The notes: a model not told the origin generated them from the letters alone. Counted from the stretch's first letter, positions 1-7,855 are shown. The stretch is DNA of 64,000 bases from JAVBLY01 sp031553035 (GCA_031553035.1 JAVBLY010000004.1:1-64000), one strand, 5' to 3'. Numbers and translations: made by a program.

Positions 1-138
1 TTTTTCACTCCATTTCTGCTATCGAGGCAAATGAATTGCCTCTTGCAGAAACAAATCACTTGTGAATAATCGAGATTCACTATATGGAGTGAAAAACAAT
101 TATATGCCTCCGGCGGCGTGTGAATTAATTATTCACAC
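1..138. other. structured intergenic element (nested inverted repeats)
   Basis: No gene is visible in bases 1-331. Bases 1-12 (TTTTTCACTCCA) are the exact reverse complement of 85-96. Between them are two hairpins: 13-19 with 45-51 continued by 24-30 (GAGGCAA) with 36-42, and 62-67 with 75-80. A further 8-bp hairpin (GTGTGAAT/ATTCACAC) lies at 118-138. This folds as a closed multibranch structure. It could be a small non-coding RNA, a miniature inverted-repeat element, or the terminator region of a gene left of the window. I do not recognise a riboswitch class. Confidence 0.4.
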
Positions 139-178
139 TTAATTATCCTCCCGTTTTCTAATTTGTTTGACTTATTCG

Positions 179-232
179 TGCCAAGTATACTTGTCAATCA
201 TGATTATACATATGCCAAGTATACTTGTCAAT
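179..232. promoter_or_regulatory. two identical palindromic operator-like sites
   Basis: The 20-mer TGCCAAGTATACTTGTCAAT occurs at 179-198 and again, identical, at 213-232, a 34-bp period (about three helical turns). Its core CAAGTATACTTG is a perfect 12-bp palindrome. The pair lies about 50 bp upstream of an extended -10 promoter for the lipoprotein gene, which suits binding of a dimeric regulator on one face of the helix. The regulator is not identifiable. Confidence 0.5.
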
Positions 233-281
233 AATTTTTTTAAAATGTACCGATTTCGGGATAGGATGGACGCTTTCTGTA

Positions 282-290
282 TGCTATAAT
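282..290 (+). promoter_or_regulatory. extended -10 promoter of the lipoprotein gene
   Basis: TGCTATAAT at 282-290 is an exact extended -10 element (TGnTATAAT). No good -35 box is seen at 17 bp, which is common for extended -10 promoters. It lies 42 bp ahead of the start codon at 332. Confidence 0.5.
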
Positions 291-331
291 CAAAACAAGC
301 CATGGTATATCAGTGAGGAGGGGGTGTCAAA

Positions 332-1195
332 ATGAAGAAAATTTTAATTATCTGCCTGATGATGATTTTTATCTTAGGCATGACATCGTGCAGTGCCGAC
401 AAAAAAGAAAGTGAATGGAAACAAGATACATTGGGGGAAATGACATTTGACGTTGAGCAGGGCTGGGAGAAAGAAGAGCAGACCGACAAGATTCATACTT
501 TCTATTATTTTGATGACGAAGAGCAAAGCGTACTGGATGTGATGGTCCAACCGATTACCGACGGGGTGAATTCAAAAGCTGTTTTAGAAGAAGTTGTGAA
601 ATCAATAGCCCGGGATGGGAATACCTTGAATTTTACCACTGAAGACTGGGAAGCCAACGGTGTTCAGGGTATAAAATACACTTATGATCTGGAGAATGAA
701 AGTCGCAAAGCGCAAGCGGTAACGACCATATATGACGGAGTAGCGTACACATTCAATTTTCTTCTTACCGAAGCTGCGGCAGAAACGTATGTGGAAGTTG
801 TGGATCACGTGTTTTCAAGTGTAAAGCTGGCTGACGGCGGAGAAAATCCATATGTGAATGACGGCAGTACCACCGGCACAAGAGAGGGCACTAAAGCTGA
901 TAATGGGCAGATGTTTTATTCTATTCCCTACAAGGATCTGATAGACGATCCTGACGCACATAACGGGAGCATGGTCAATTACGAAGGCACACTATTAAAT
1001 GTGGTATTCAAAGATGAACTTGCGGAAGGATATCTTGCCATCGACGGCAATCAGGACCAGATTCTTTATCTGACATATATGAAAGGTCTTACAAGCCCCG
1101 AGCCTGCGGAAGGCGACCATATTAAAATCACAGGGATGAGCATGGGGATTTTTAAAAATCAACCATGGATCAGTGTAAGCCAGATATCACGGTAA
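332..1195 (+). CDS. exported lipoprotein of unknown function
   Basis: 287 residues, with a signal peptide ending in the lipobox GMTSC (Cys20 would be lipidated), so it should be anchored on the outer face of the membrane. A GAGGAGGGGG ribosome site precedes the ATG. Residues about 30-165 are an acidic domain of the kind found in small exported proteins. A low-complexity Gly/Thr linker follows, then a C-terminal domain (about 195-287) rich in short beta-strands that resembles an OB-fold; this fold reading is weak. Function is unknown. A decayed partial copy of this gene lies at 6303-6577, so the family has been duplicated in this region. Confidence 0.8.
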   Translation: MKKILIICLMMIFILGMTSCSADKKESEWKQDTLGEMTFDVEQGWEKEEQTDKIHTFYYFDDEEQSVLDVMVQPITDGVNSKAVLEEVVKSIARDGNTLNFTTEDWEANGVQGIKYTYDLENESRKAQAVTTIYDGVAYTFNFLLTEAAAETYVEVVDHVFSSVKLADGGENPYVNDGSTTGTREGTKADNGQMFYSIPYKDLIDDPDAHNGSMVNYEGTLLNVVFKDELAEGYLAIDGNQDQILYLTYMKGLTSPEPAEGDHIKITGMSMGIFKNQPWISVSQISR

Positions 1196-1274
1196 AGTGC
1201 CGACATAGAACGAACTTATCGATTTAAAACTATCAAAGGATAAGCAATATCAGAGAAGAAAGGAATGTACCGAA

Positions 1275-1691
1275 ATGAAAACATTAGTTATTTATTATTC
1301 CTACACCGGGAAAACAAGAAAGCTGGCAAAAGAAACGGCAGAAAAAGAAAACGCAGACATAGTCGAGGTAAAAGATCAAAAAAGACGATCGACAATAGGC
1401 GCGTATGTAGCAGGATCGTTTGCGGCAATGAAACAAAAAGAATCGAAAATAGAAAAAATGGAATGTGACTTTGGCCAGTATGATAAAATCATAATTCTAA
1501 TGCCAATATGGGCAGGGTACCCGGCTCCTTCAATGAACAACATCATTAATAAATTACCTGAAGGTAAAGATGTAGAACTTATCATGACATCCGGCAGCGG
1601 AAATTCAGGGAAATCGGCAGACAAAACAAAGGCTCTAATTACCGGCAGGGGATGTAAAGTCATTAAGTACAGCGATGTAAGAGGTTACTAA
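1275..1691 (+). CDS. flavodoxin-like protein
   Basis: 138 residues beginning MKTLVIYYSYTGKTRKLA, the classic flavodoxin FMN-phosphate loop (S/T-x-T-G-K/N-T). IILMPIWAGYPAP (about 74-86) matches the second FMN loop seen in flavodoxin/NAD(P)H oxidoreductase-type proteins. It probably binds FMN and carries electrons or acts as a small FMN reductase in the cytoplasm; the partner is unknown. The start is set by AAAGGA ahead of ATG 1275. It sits alone between the lipoprotein and a surface protein and is followed by its own terminator. Confidence 0.85.
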   Translation: MKTLVIYYSYTGKTRKLAKETAEKENADIVEVKDQKRRSTIGAYVAGSFAAMKQKESKIEKMECDFGQYDKIIILMPIWAGYPAPSMNNIINKLPEGKDVELIMTSGSGNSGKSADKTKALITGRGCKVIKYSDVRGY

Positions 1692-1727
1692 AAAACTCTC
1701 ACAAGGAGAATCCATAAAGAAACTGGG

Positions 1728-1758
1728 AAAAGCAGTTCGTTTCAGGACTGCTTTTTTC
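1728..1758 (+). terminator. intrinsic terminator after the flavodoxin gene
   Basis: AAGCAGTTC (from 1730) pairs with GGACTGCTT (1745-1753) and is followed directly by a T-run. Confidence 0.75.
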
Positions 1759-1881
1759 TGTTTCAAACGCCCGTTCATGTCGTTCTATTCCCGTTCATTA
1801 CCAAACTATTGAATATTCGATTTTTTCTTATAAACTGTAGGTGTATAGAAATTTATTATTATTATATTAGGAGGGGATGAA

Positions 1882-3237
1882 ATGAGAAGTAAAAATAGAA
1901 TTATTGTTTTTGCATTGATGGTGATGCTGATAGTGACTTCAGTCACTCCGGTACTTGCTAATGATACAGTGGCAAATGAAGGAGCGCTCGACGGGAATGC
2001 TCAAGTCGCATCGGGAGATGCTATAGACAATCCGACAGATACAGCTGCAGATACAACTCCGCCGCCAATATCGAATGAAATTCAGGATATCAGCAAGAAA
2101 AGCGACGAAAAAACTACAAGTGCTGCAAGAAATATCAAGGCAGTAGAGGAAGATGACAGCATTTCAGGTTTGAGAATATCAGGCCCAACAGGTTCTTTTT
2201 CGCTTAATGAAGGCCCTTGGGATGGCAGTTATTTTCTAACAGTGACAGGTGGGCCAATAACCATCAGCGGTGCAACATCAGGAGCAGTAAGCATATACAT
2301 TGAAACTTATCAAAATGCATCTGTTACATTTGATCAGGTGGAGGCTCCGCGTTTAGGTATAACCTCAAACATTCTGGACACAGGAGATGTAAATTATAAT
2401 TTTAAAGGATTTAACAATTTAAGCCTTTGGTTTGGAAATGCTGATTCTGAAGATTCAACTTATAAACTCACAGGAGATCAGAATGGTTACATTAAATTTG
2501 AAAGATTTATGCAATTGAGAAATTGCAGCTACTTTTTCGAAAACCTAAAGATTACCGGATTATTCAATGCGGTTGTAAATTACCTAAAATTCAGTAATAT
2601 TGATTTTGACGTAATTCTTAATGTATACGACACTGGTAGTTCGGATTATGTTTTAGGATATAGAAACATTCTACTTGCAGAAAAAGGTTTCTCATTTACG
2701 GGTTGTAAAGGGAAGATCAAGTACCCTGATCAAACAGCCTATGGATGGAAAGCATTGGCTGGCAGGGATTTCTACATAATGATGAATACAGGTGAAGAAC
2801 TGTCCATAGAATATGCATCGGAAACAGAATCTTTATTGGAAAGAGATTCTTTGTCTGTCGATTCAAATACCTTATGTGCTTTATTGATTGAAAATGCACC
2901 TACGATGGTCAATACTACAATCACAACACCGGTTAACGGAGCGTTTAAATCAGATACTTATATACCTGAATCCAGTGACTCGCGGCTTACAGCATACTCT
3001 GTCTTTGATACAAAAGGAAATATAGCCACGGATGTGGTGTTTACAGGAAAGGCTGATGAGAAAAAAGATCCGCCTGTAGACAATGATAAAGATCCTGTAG
3101 AAAAAGCGACACAGAAAGTTCTGCCTGAAGAAGCCAAGACTGCCGATGAAATGGAGCCGTGGGCACTTATGACTTTAACAATCCTAACTCTGATAATGCT
3201 GCTATACGTATCGGTCAGAAGACAACAAACAAAATAA
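1882..3237 (+). CDS. large exported surface protein with C-terminal membrane anchor
   Basis: 451 residues. The N-terminal signal peptide (about residues 1-26) ends at TPVLA. A Thr/Ser/Asp-rich spacer (about 27-90) leads into a beta-rich ectodomain with repeated short strands (about 95-370) typical of beta-helix or adhesin-like folds. A charged linker then precedes a C-terminal membrane helix (about 425-443) and a short basic tail (RRQQTK). No LPxTG motif is seen, so it is likely held by the membrane helix. GGAGGGG before ATG 1882 fixes the start. Function unknown; probably interacts with the environment or with the wall. It shares its architecture with the proteins at 8605 and 62885. Confidence 0.75.
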   Translation: MRSKNRIIVFALMVMLIVTSVTPVLANDTVANEGALDGNAQVASGDAIDNPTDTAADTTPPPISNEIQDISKKSDEKTTSAARNIKAVEEDDSISGLRISGPTGSFSLNEGPWDGSYFLTVTGGPITISGATSGAVSIYIETYQNASVTFDQVEAPRLGITSNILDTGDVNYNFKGFNNLSLWFGNADSEDSTYKLTGDQNGYIKFERFMQLRNCSYFFENLKITGLFNAVVNYLKFSNIDFDVILNVYDTGSSDYVLGYRNILLAEKGFSFTGCKGKIKYPDQTAYGWKALAGRDFYIMMNTGEELSIEYASETESLLERDSLSVDSNTLCALLIENAPTMVNTTITTPVNGAFKSDTYIPESSDSRLTAYSVFDTKGNIATDVVFTGKADEKKDPPVDNDKDPVEKATQKVLPEEAKTADEMEPWALMTLTILTLIMLLYVSVRRQQTK

Positions 3238-3264
3238 TTGACATTTGATAAGTTAAAACCATAG

Positions 3265-3303
3265 AAACAGGCTCGTTGTGTAAATGCGACGGGCTTGTTT
3301 TTC
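3265..3303 (+). terminator. terminator after the 1882-3237 surface gene
   Basis: AAACAGGCTCGTTG (3265-3278) pairs with CGACGGGCTTGTTT (3287-3300), allowing G-T pairs, and ends in T residues. Confidence 0.7.
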
Positions 3304-3328
3304 ACTATTCAAAAATCCTCATCTGATA

Positions 3329-3357
3329 TTGAAATATGTGTAAACATGTGTTAGAAT
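3329..3357 (+). promoter_or_regulatory. hicAB promoter
   Basis: TTGAAA (3329-3334), a 17-bp spacer and TAGAAT (3352-3357). The spacer holds two direct copies of ATGTGT ten bases apart (3336 and 3346) around ACATGT, a plausible site for HicB autorepression. Confidence 0.5.
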
Positions 3358-3386
3358 ATAATTAATGAAACTCAGGGAGAATCAAT

Positions 3387-3575
3387 ATGCCTATAAGTGG
3401 AAAAGATGCTATAAAAAGACTTTGTAAAGATGGATGGGAAGTGGACAGACAAAACGGAAGTCACTGTATCCTGAAAAAGAATAATGATACTATTGTTATA
3501 CCGATCCACAAAAATACTGATCTTCCTAAAGGTTTACTGAAGAATATTGAAAAGAAGACAAAAATAAAATTTTAA
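3387..3575 (+). CDS. hicA: HicA family mRNA-interferase toxin
   Basis: 62 residues, the usual size of HicA. The double-stranded-RNA-binding-like fold is recognisable from GKDAIKRLCKDGWEVDRQ followed by NGSHCILKK, which contains the catalytic G-S-H of HicA toxins, and by the C-terminal LPKGLLKNI helix. HicA cleaves mRNA and blocks translation. A GGGAG site precedes the ATG. The partner antitoxin gene starts 30 bases downstream, in the common hicA-hicB order. Confidence 0.9.
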   Translation: MPISGKDAIKRLCKDGWEVDRQNGSHCILKKNNDTIVIPIHKNTDLPKGLLKNIEKKTKIKF

Positions 3576-3605
3576 TATATCTGCTTAAAAAGGAATGTAA
3601 ATAAA

Positions 3606-4028
3606 ATGAAAATGAAAGTATGTTACCCCGCAATAATAAAAAAGGAAGGCACCGAATATCTGGTAGAATTTCCTGATCTTGACGGCTGTTTTACATATGG
3701 AAACTCTCTTGCAGATGCATTGACAATGGGAGAAGATGCGTTAGGGTTATATATCGCATCTTTATTAGAGAATGAAAAGAAAATACCGGAACCATCATCC
3801 ATAGATACACTGAAATGCAAAAAGGATGAGGTTTGTAATTACATAGCAGCTGATCTGGTAAATCACTTACGAGGAACAGAAACAACCAACAAGACGTTGA
3901 CGCTGCCAAAGTGGCTGGATCAAATGAGTAAAGAATACAATATTTCAGCATCCAAGGTTCTACAGAGAGCTCTCATATCAGAGATCAATATGATTGAAGA
4001 TAAGAAAGATGATGATTACAAGGTGTGA
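3606..4028 (+). CDS. hicB: HicB family antitoxin
   Basis: 140 residues. The N-terminal half has the partial RNase H-like HicB fold (YPAIIKKEGTEYLVEFPDLDG, then an A-D-A-L helix), which neutralises HicA. The C-terminal part (about 95-132, LTLPKWLDQMSKEYNISASK) looks like a ribbon-helix-helix or HTH DNA-binding tail, as in long HicB proteins that repress their own operon. It is cotranscribed with hicA and ends at a terminator shared with the convergent surface gene. Confidence 0.9.
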   Translation: MKMKVCYPAIIKKEGTEYLVEFPDLDGCFTYGNSLADALTMGEDALGLYIASLLENEKKIPEPSSIDTLKCKKDEVCNYIAADLVNHLRGTETTNKTLTLPKWLDQMSKEYNISASKVLQRALISEINMIEDKKDDDYKV

Positions 4029-4064
4029 TTCGAATTTGTTTAAATTAAATATATACAAAATATA

Positions 4065-4110
4065 AATAGACTCCCGGTAATCAAACACCGGGAGCCTGTT
4101 TTTTTCAGTT
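4065..4110. terminator. bidirectional terminator between hicB and the surface gene
   Basis: CTCCCGGT (4071-4078) pairs exactly with ACCGGGAG (4087-4094), with a T-run on the + strand. The hairpin and its right flank recur at 7708-7768. Confidence 0.8.
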
Positions 4111-4123
4111 ATAGTTGTGATAT

Positions 4124-5998
4124 TTAGATTTTTCTCACATATCTTCTGTCGACGTAGCCTGTCTTGTTTCCGACCTTGACTTTGACCCATCCATTCTTAA
4201 GTTTTTTGATGTAGCAGACTTTGGTTCCTCTCTTTGCGAACCTGATAGTTTTGGAATTCTTTGATGGGTTTTTATGGACTCTGACAACAAAACATTTTAC
4301 TATCTTGGCGTTCTTGGACCAATGTGCGTACAACCTCATGTCTCTTGTGTACCTCATTTTGGTCGATGAGGTTATTTTCTTGCCGCCGCTTCTTTGGGTG
4401 TACCAGCCTTTGAATTTATAGCCGGTCCTCTTGGCCGTGGGAAGCTTGCTGACCTTGGCGTTGTATATGACTATCTTGGTCTTTGCGCCTTTGATCTTGC
4501 CTTTGTTCCCGTTGAATGTGAGCCTGTATTTATTCGGTGCAAAATAGGCAGTGATGCTGTGGTTTGCCTTAACATCGCTGAAAGTGTATTTTGATACTGC
4601 CTTCACTGTCTTTCCGTCTATCACAAGACTCTTGATATGGTAGCCTTTATTGGGAGTGATGGTGAAGGTCCTATCATCGCCGGAACTGACTTTGGTATTA
4701 CCCGATGGACTGATGGTGCCATATCCGGACTTTGAAGCCTTGATAAAATAGGTTTCAGGAACCGGCGGTTGAGGTTCAGTTTTCTCCTCAAGTCCCAGGA
4801 TGATATTCTGATTAGAAAGGGTAGGGGTACTAACGACTTCAGCATATCCGTTCAGATATTCCCCCACAGTGATGCCTGTATATGTCACTGCCGATGTTGT
4901 GGGAAGGTAAATATATGCCGCTGCATCAGCAGGAAAATCGCTTCCGTGTTCATTTGGACTGCCGGTGCTGACTGTTTTTGCTTTATATTCGTTTCCATCA
5001 TCTAAAGGAACAGTCACAAGTTTGTTTCCTTTAAGATCAAGTCTTTCAGGAATAGAAACAGAAGGAACAGTAACTTTATATACTGCTGCTCCGTCACTTG
5101 TAGTTGGGGATGATGTACCACTATTCTTTGTGAAATCGGCAAATATCGAACCACCGATTAATTTGATACCGGTCGACTCATCATATGCATTTAGGTCGCT
5201 GCCTATATCTTCAGCATTTGTTCCGCCTTCGGCAGTAACAAATCCACCTGATATGGTAATATTCTCTGCACATTTGAAAGTACCGCTACCGATACCGGCA
5301 GCACCATAGCCCCCGATTGCATTCACATTGCCGCCTGAAACTACAATGTTCTTTGCTTTTGGATACGATTGAAAGCCTTCATCATACCCAGATCCAATAC
5401 CAGCACCATTATTGGCACCTTTCGCAGTAATATTGCCTCCAATAATCGTAATATTTGAAGCAACTTTATCACTATTACTACCGATGTCGGCACCGAAATT
5501 TCCACCCTGAGCATCCAGACTGTCTATACTGCCTCCATTAATTGTAAGAGCTCCTACTTCACCTACGTCGCCGTTTTTCTGAAGGCCTGCACTATCACTA
5601 CCGCTTTTTAGTACGTTGATTCCTTTCAGGGTTATATTTGTATCACCCTTGTTGGTGATATCTGCGGCTGCTTTATTATCTGTGCCGCTTACGTCTATGG
5701 ATGTGCCGCTCAAAGTCACATCCACATCATCGTTTCCGGATATAGTAACTCCGTAATCTGAGGTGCTGCCTGTGATGGTAATTGACTCACCTGACGCTAT
5801 CACGTAACTGCCCGTCATTGCCACAGTATCGATCCCGTCACTTGATATAGTCACATCACCGCCTGCAGTGCTCATATCCACCACATTTTCCGGAACTGTC
5901 CCATATGCCTTTGAGTCAGGAAGACCCATGGGGAATACAATAATAAGGGATAATATCACTATAAATGCGATACTTCTTACCGTTCTTTTTTCACACAT
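4124..5998 (-). CDS. secreted surface protein with beta-helix, InlB-type repeat and SH3 domains
   Basis: About 624 residues. The start is placed at 5998, just after GGAGGAGGAG, rather than at the upstream ATG at 6016 that overlaps this ribosome site. A signal peptide is followed by a Gly/Ser/Thr-rich region with repeats of the type GGNITAKGANNGAGIGSGY (carbohydrate-binding or beta-helix type, to about residue 290). After a linker come a bacterial repeat domain (YGTISPSGNTKVSSG), an InlB B-repeat-like module ending GYKFKGWYTQ...LYAHW, and a C-terminal SH3-type domain (GWVKVKVGNKTGYVDRRYV) that may hold it to peptidoglycan. No membrane anchor is seen. Probably an adhesin or wall-associated protein. 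Its flanks are repeated without the gene at 7708-7845. Confidence 0.8.
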   Translation of the reverse strand: MCEKRTVRSIAFIVILSLIIVFPMGLPDSKAYGTVPENVVDMSTAGGDVTISSDGIDTVAMTGSYVIASGESITITGSTSDYGVTISGNDDVDVTLSGTSIDVSGTDNKAAADITNKGDTNITLKGINVLKSGSDSAGLQKNGDVGEVGALTINGGSIDSLDAQGGNFGADIGSNSDKVASNITIIGGNITAKGANNGAGIGSGYDEGFQSYPKAKNIVVSGGNVNAIGGYGAAGIGSGTFKCAENITISGGFVTAEGGTNAEDIGSDLNAYDESTGIKLIGGSIFADFTKNSGTSSPTTSDGAAVYKVTVPSVSIPERLDLKGNKLVTVPLDDGNEYKAKTVSTGSPNEHGSDFPADAAAYIYLPTTSAVTYTGITVGEYLNGYAEVVSTPTLSNQNIILGLEEKTEPQPPVPETYFIKASKSGYGTISPSGNTKVSSGDDRTFTITPNKGYHIKSLVIDGKTVKAVSKYTFSDVKANHSITAYFAPNKYRLTFNGNKGKIKGAKTKIVIYNAKVSKLPTAKRTGYKFKGWYTQRSGGKKITSSTKMRYTRDMRLYAHWSKNAKIVKCFVVRVHKNPSKNSKTIRFAKRGTKVCYIKKLKNGWVKVKVGNKTGYVDRRYVRKI

Positions 5999-6016
5999 AA
6001 CTTTCTCCTCCTCCAT

Positions 6017-6187
6017 ACCGGTGAACTTTACCTGTGCCCCCTAGGGGTAAAAGATGCGGTATGCATGTTACGATCCTAATCCAATTTCTGTCAGAAATCG
6101 AAGCCGGATCCTTAAGAAGTGTTCCAAGATAAAATCCCCCCCGGGTCACTTACCCCGGAACACTGATAAGTTGATTTCCTTTATGTG
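6017..6187 (-). promoter_or_regulatory. structured 5' leader of the 4124-5998 surface gene
   Basis: Upstream of the surface gene, AGTGTTCC (6118-6125) pairs exactly with GGAACACT (6157-6164) around an inner GGGT/ACCC stem. A second dyad, TTTCTG-TCAGAAA, lies at about 6086-6097. The leader holds no ORF I would trust. It could be a regulatory RNA leader or a repressor site; no known riboswitch motif is recognised. Confidence 0.35.
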
Positions 6188-6266
6188 TACAGTTTAATTG
6201 AATAAATTGAAAAAACAATAGTATTGTCACCAACGGGAATAAAACGACATGAAAGTGAATTTATTT
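6188..6266. repeat. 79-bp direct repeat, copy 1
   Basis: Differs from 7767-7845 at only two of 79 positions by eye. It contains the shared block CACCAACGGGAATAAAACGA. Copy 1 lies upstream of the surface gene; copy 2 lies in the promoter region of the LytTR regulator gene. Confidence 0.85.
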
Positions 6267-6302
6267 ACGTTTATTTTTGACATGATCCATCATTTGCTTC
6301 AT

Positions 6303-6577
6303 CTGAAGACTGGGAAGCCAACGGTGTTCAGGGTATAAAATACACATATGATCTGGAGAATGAAAACCGCAAGGCACAATCGGTAACGACAATATATGAC
6401 GGAGTGGCGTACACATTCAATTTTCTGCTAACCGAAGCTGCTACAGAAAAATATGTAGAAGTGGTGGACCACGTATTTTCCAGTATAAAGCTGGCTGACG
6501 GCGGAGAAAATCCATAGGAGCATGGTGATTTACGAGGGCACACTCCATGGGCCAGCGTAAGCCAGATATCACGGTAA
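6303..6577 (+). pseudogene. decayed partial copy of the lipoprotein gene (332-1195)
   Basis: 6303 onward follows the lipoprotein gene from base 639 in the same frame, for about 70 codons at very high identity (SEDWEANGVQGIKYTYDLEN...). It then breaks at GENP, where a TAG stop (6515-6517) arises at a deletion junction. Two further short blocks match 970-995 and 1160-1195, including the native stop context CAGATATCACGGTAA. The 5' part with signal peptide and lipobox is missing and at least two internal segments are deleted. It cannot make a lipoprotein. This is direct evidence of duplication and decay in this region. Confidence 0.9.
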
Positions 6578-6669
6578 TTCATCTGTCAGCGAAATCATTT
6601 TTGATCGATGGAAATAAAAATATTATTTATTCACTTTTGCATATTCATGTTATGTAAATATAAACATCT

Positions 6670-6720
6670 GCAAGAAAAAAGTCGAATTTTGTCCCAAAAA
6701 CGAAGGAGTGTGCGATATTA
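6670..6720. repeat. TGTCCCAAAA repeat, copy A
   Basis: CTGCAAGAAAAA followed by TTGTCCCAAAAACGAAGGAG and TGTG. The same arrangement occurs at 20875-20922 and, inverted, at 21012-21050. Here it lies just upstream of the Fic gene. Confidence 0.55.
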
Positions 6721-6791
6721 TCCCCTGAAAAGTAAAAATCATGATAAAATAAGGAAAAGCAGTCATGGTTTGATAGTAAAGGGCAATTGAA

Positions 6792-7634
6792 ATGGCTTAC
6801 AGAGAAGATATACCCTATAACATTGTTTCGGAAAAAAACGATTCGGATAATCGGAAAGACTATTGGGAGATAGGAAAAGGACTGCAAGCTGTTGACGGAT
6901 TGCCAACTTCCAAGTATCTTGATCAAGTCATGGCTGATACTCTGGGTGGTAAGTACAATACTGAAGCAGCACAGAGAAAAATCAGTGAATATTACGATGG
7001 GATCGACCCAAATTCACAGGATTTTGCCACAAAAGAGGGCGATGAAGTCACTGCACGAATCGCTGTAGTTCTTGAAACATATTTATTTACTTTTTCTCCG
7101 GTAATGCTGAAAAAAATCCACAAAGAACTGTTTGAGGGCATAAGTGCATCAGACGAATATCAGGCTGGAAAATTTCGCAAAGTAAATATTACTAAGGAAG
7201 AACCTATACTAAATGGTGAATCTGTCAGATATGCTGATTACCGTCTGATTCAGGATCAACTTGACTATGATTTTGAAAAAGAGGCAAATTCAGAATATAC
7301 CATACCATTTGGACGGGAAGATATAAAAATGCTGGCTAATTTCATTTCCGGTATTTGGGAAACTCATGCGTTCAGAGAAGGCAATACCAGAACTATAGCC
7401 GTTTTTCTGGTATTATACATCCGCAGTATGGGTGTACCAACAAATAACGATTATTTCAAAAAGTATTCGGATTTTTTCCGTGATGCGCTTGTCAGATACA
7501 GTTACAGTAATATAGCTAAAGGAATCAAGCCTGATTATTCATATCTTGAAATGTTTCTGGAGAACATGCTGATGGACAGCGGGCATGATTTAGAATTACA
7601 GGAATTGGGATGTCCTGAACTATTCAAGGATTAG
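6792..7634 (+). CDS. Fic/DOC family protein (putative AMP-transferase)
   Basis: 280 residues. The Fic signature HAFREGNTRT begins at His192 and matches HxFx[D/E]GNxRx, with the catalytic His and the phosphate-binding GN; the usual second Gly of the GNGR loop is Thr. Fic proteins usually transfer AMP from ATP to Ser, Thr or Tyr of a target protein. An AAAGGG site lies eight bases ahead of the ATG. No obvious [S/T]xxxE[G/N] inhibitory helix was recognised and there is no small antitoxin gene beside it, so its control is unclear. It lies between two copies of a 79-bp direct repeat and beside a pseudogene, so it may belong to a mobile or recombining segment. Confidence 0.85.
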   Translation: MAYREDIPYNIVSEKNDSDNRKDYWEIGKGLQAVDGLPTSKYLDQVMADTLGGKYNTEAAQRKISEYYDGIDPNSQDFATKEGDEVTARIAVVLETYLFTFSPVMLKKIHKELFEGISASDEYQAGKFRKVNITKEEPILNGESVRYADYRLIQDQLDYDFEKEANSEYTIPFGREDIKMLANFISGIWETHAFREGNTRTIAVFLVLYIRSMGVPTNNDYFKKYSDFFRDALVRYSYSNIAKGIKPDYSYLEMFLENMLMDSGHDLELQELGCPELFKD

Positions 7635-7707
7635 AAAAAGTCTCACTAGTGTTCAGAAGGCAGCACATAAAACAACTTGTGCTATAGTAAATGTTTTGTA
7701 GAACATT

Positions 7708-7768
7708 AATAGACTCCCGGTATATATGCGCCGGGAGTCTATTATTTCAGTTATAGTTGTTATATTTA
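7708..7768. repeat. second copy of the terminator flank (4065-4126)
   Basis: AATAGACTCCCGGT at 7708 and the block CAGTTATAGTTGT-ATATTTA (ending 7768) match 4065-4126, including the hairpin CTCCCGGT/CCGGGAG. It is joined directly to the 79-bp repeat copy 2. The hairpin also acts as the terminator for the Fic gene. Confidence 0.8.
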
Positions 7769-7845
7769 CAGTTTAATTGAATAAATTGAAAAAAAAATAG
7801 TATTGGCACCAACGGGAATAAAACGACATGAAAGTGAATTTATTT
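7767..7845. repeat. 79-bp direct repeat, copy 2
   Basis: 77 of 79 bases match 6188-6266. It runs into the promoter of the following two-component genes, which copy 1 lacks. Confidence 0.85.
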
Positions 7846-7846
7846 G

Positions 7847-7855
7847 TGATATAAT
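7847..7855 (+). promoter_or_regulatory. extended -10 promoter of the LytTR two-component operon
   Basis: TGATATAAT at 7847-7855 is an exact extended -10 element 31 bases ahead of the ATG at 7886. Confidence 0.55.

Noticed and set aside
4221..5309. Several + strand open frames opposite the large surface gene
   Set aside because: They overlap the real gene on the other strand, have no ribosome sites and no recognisable domains.
4065..7845. Insertion sequence or composite transposon
   Set aside because: Direct repeats flank the surface gene and the Fic segment, but no transposase or integrase reading frame and no terminal inverted repeats were found.
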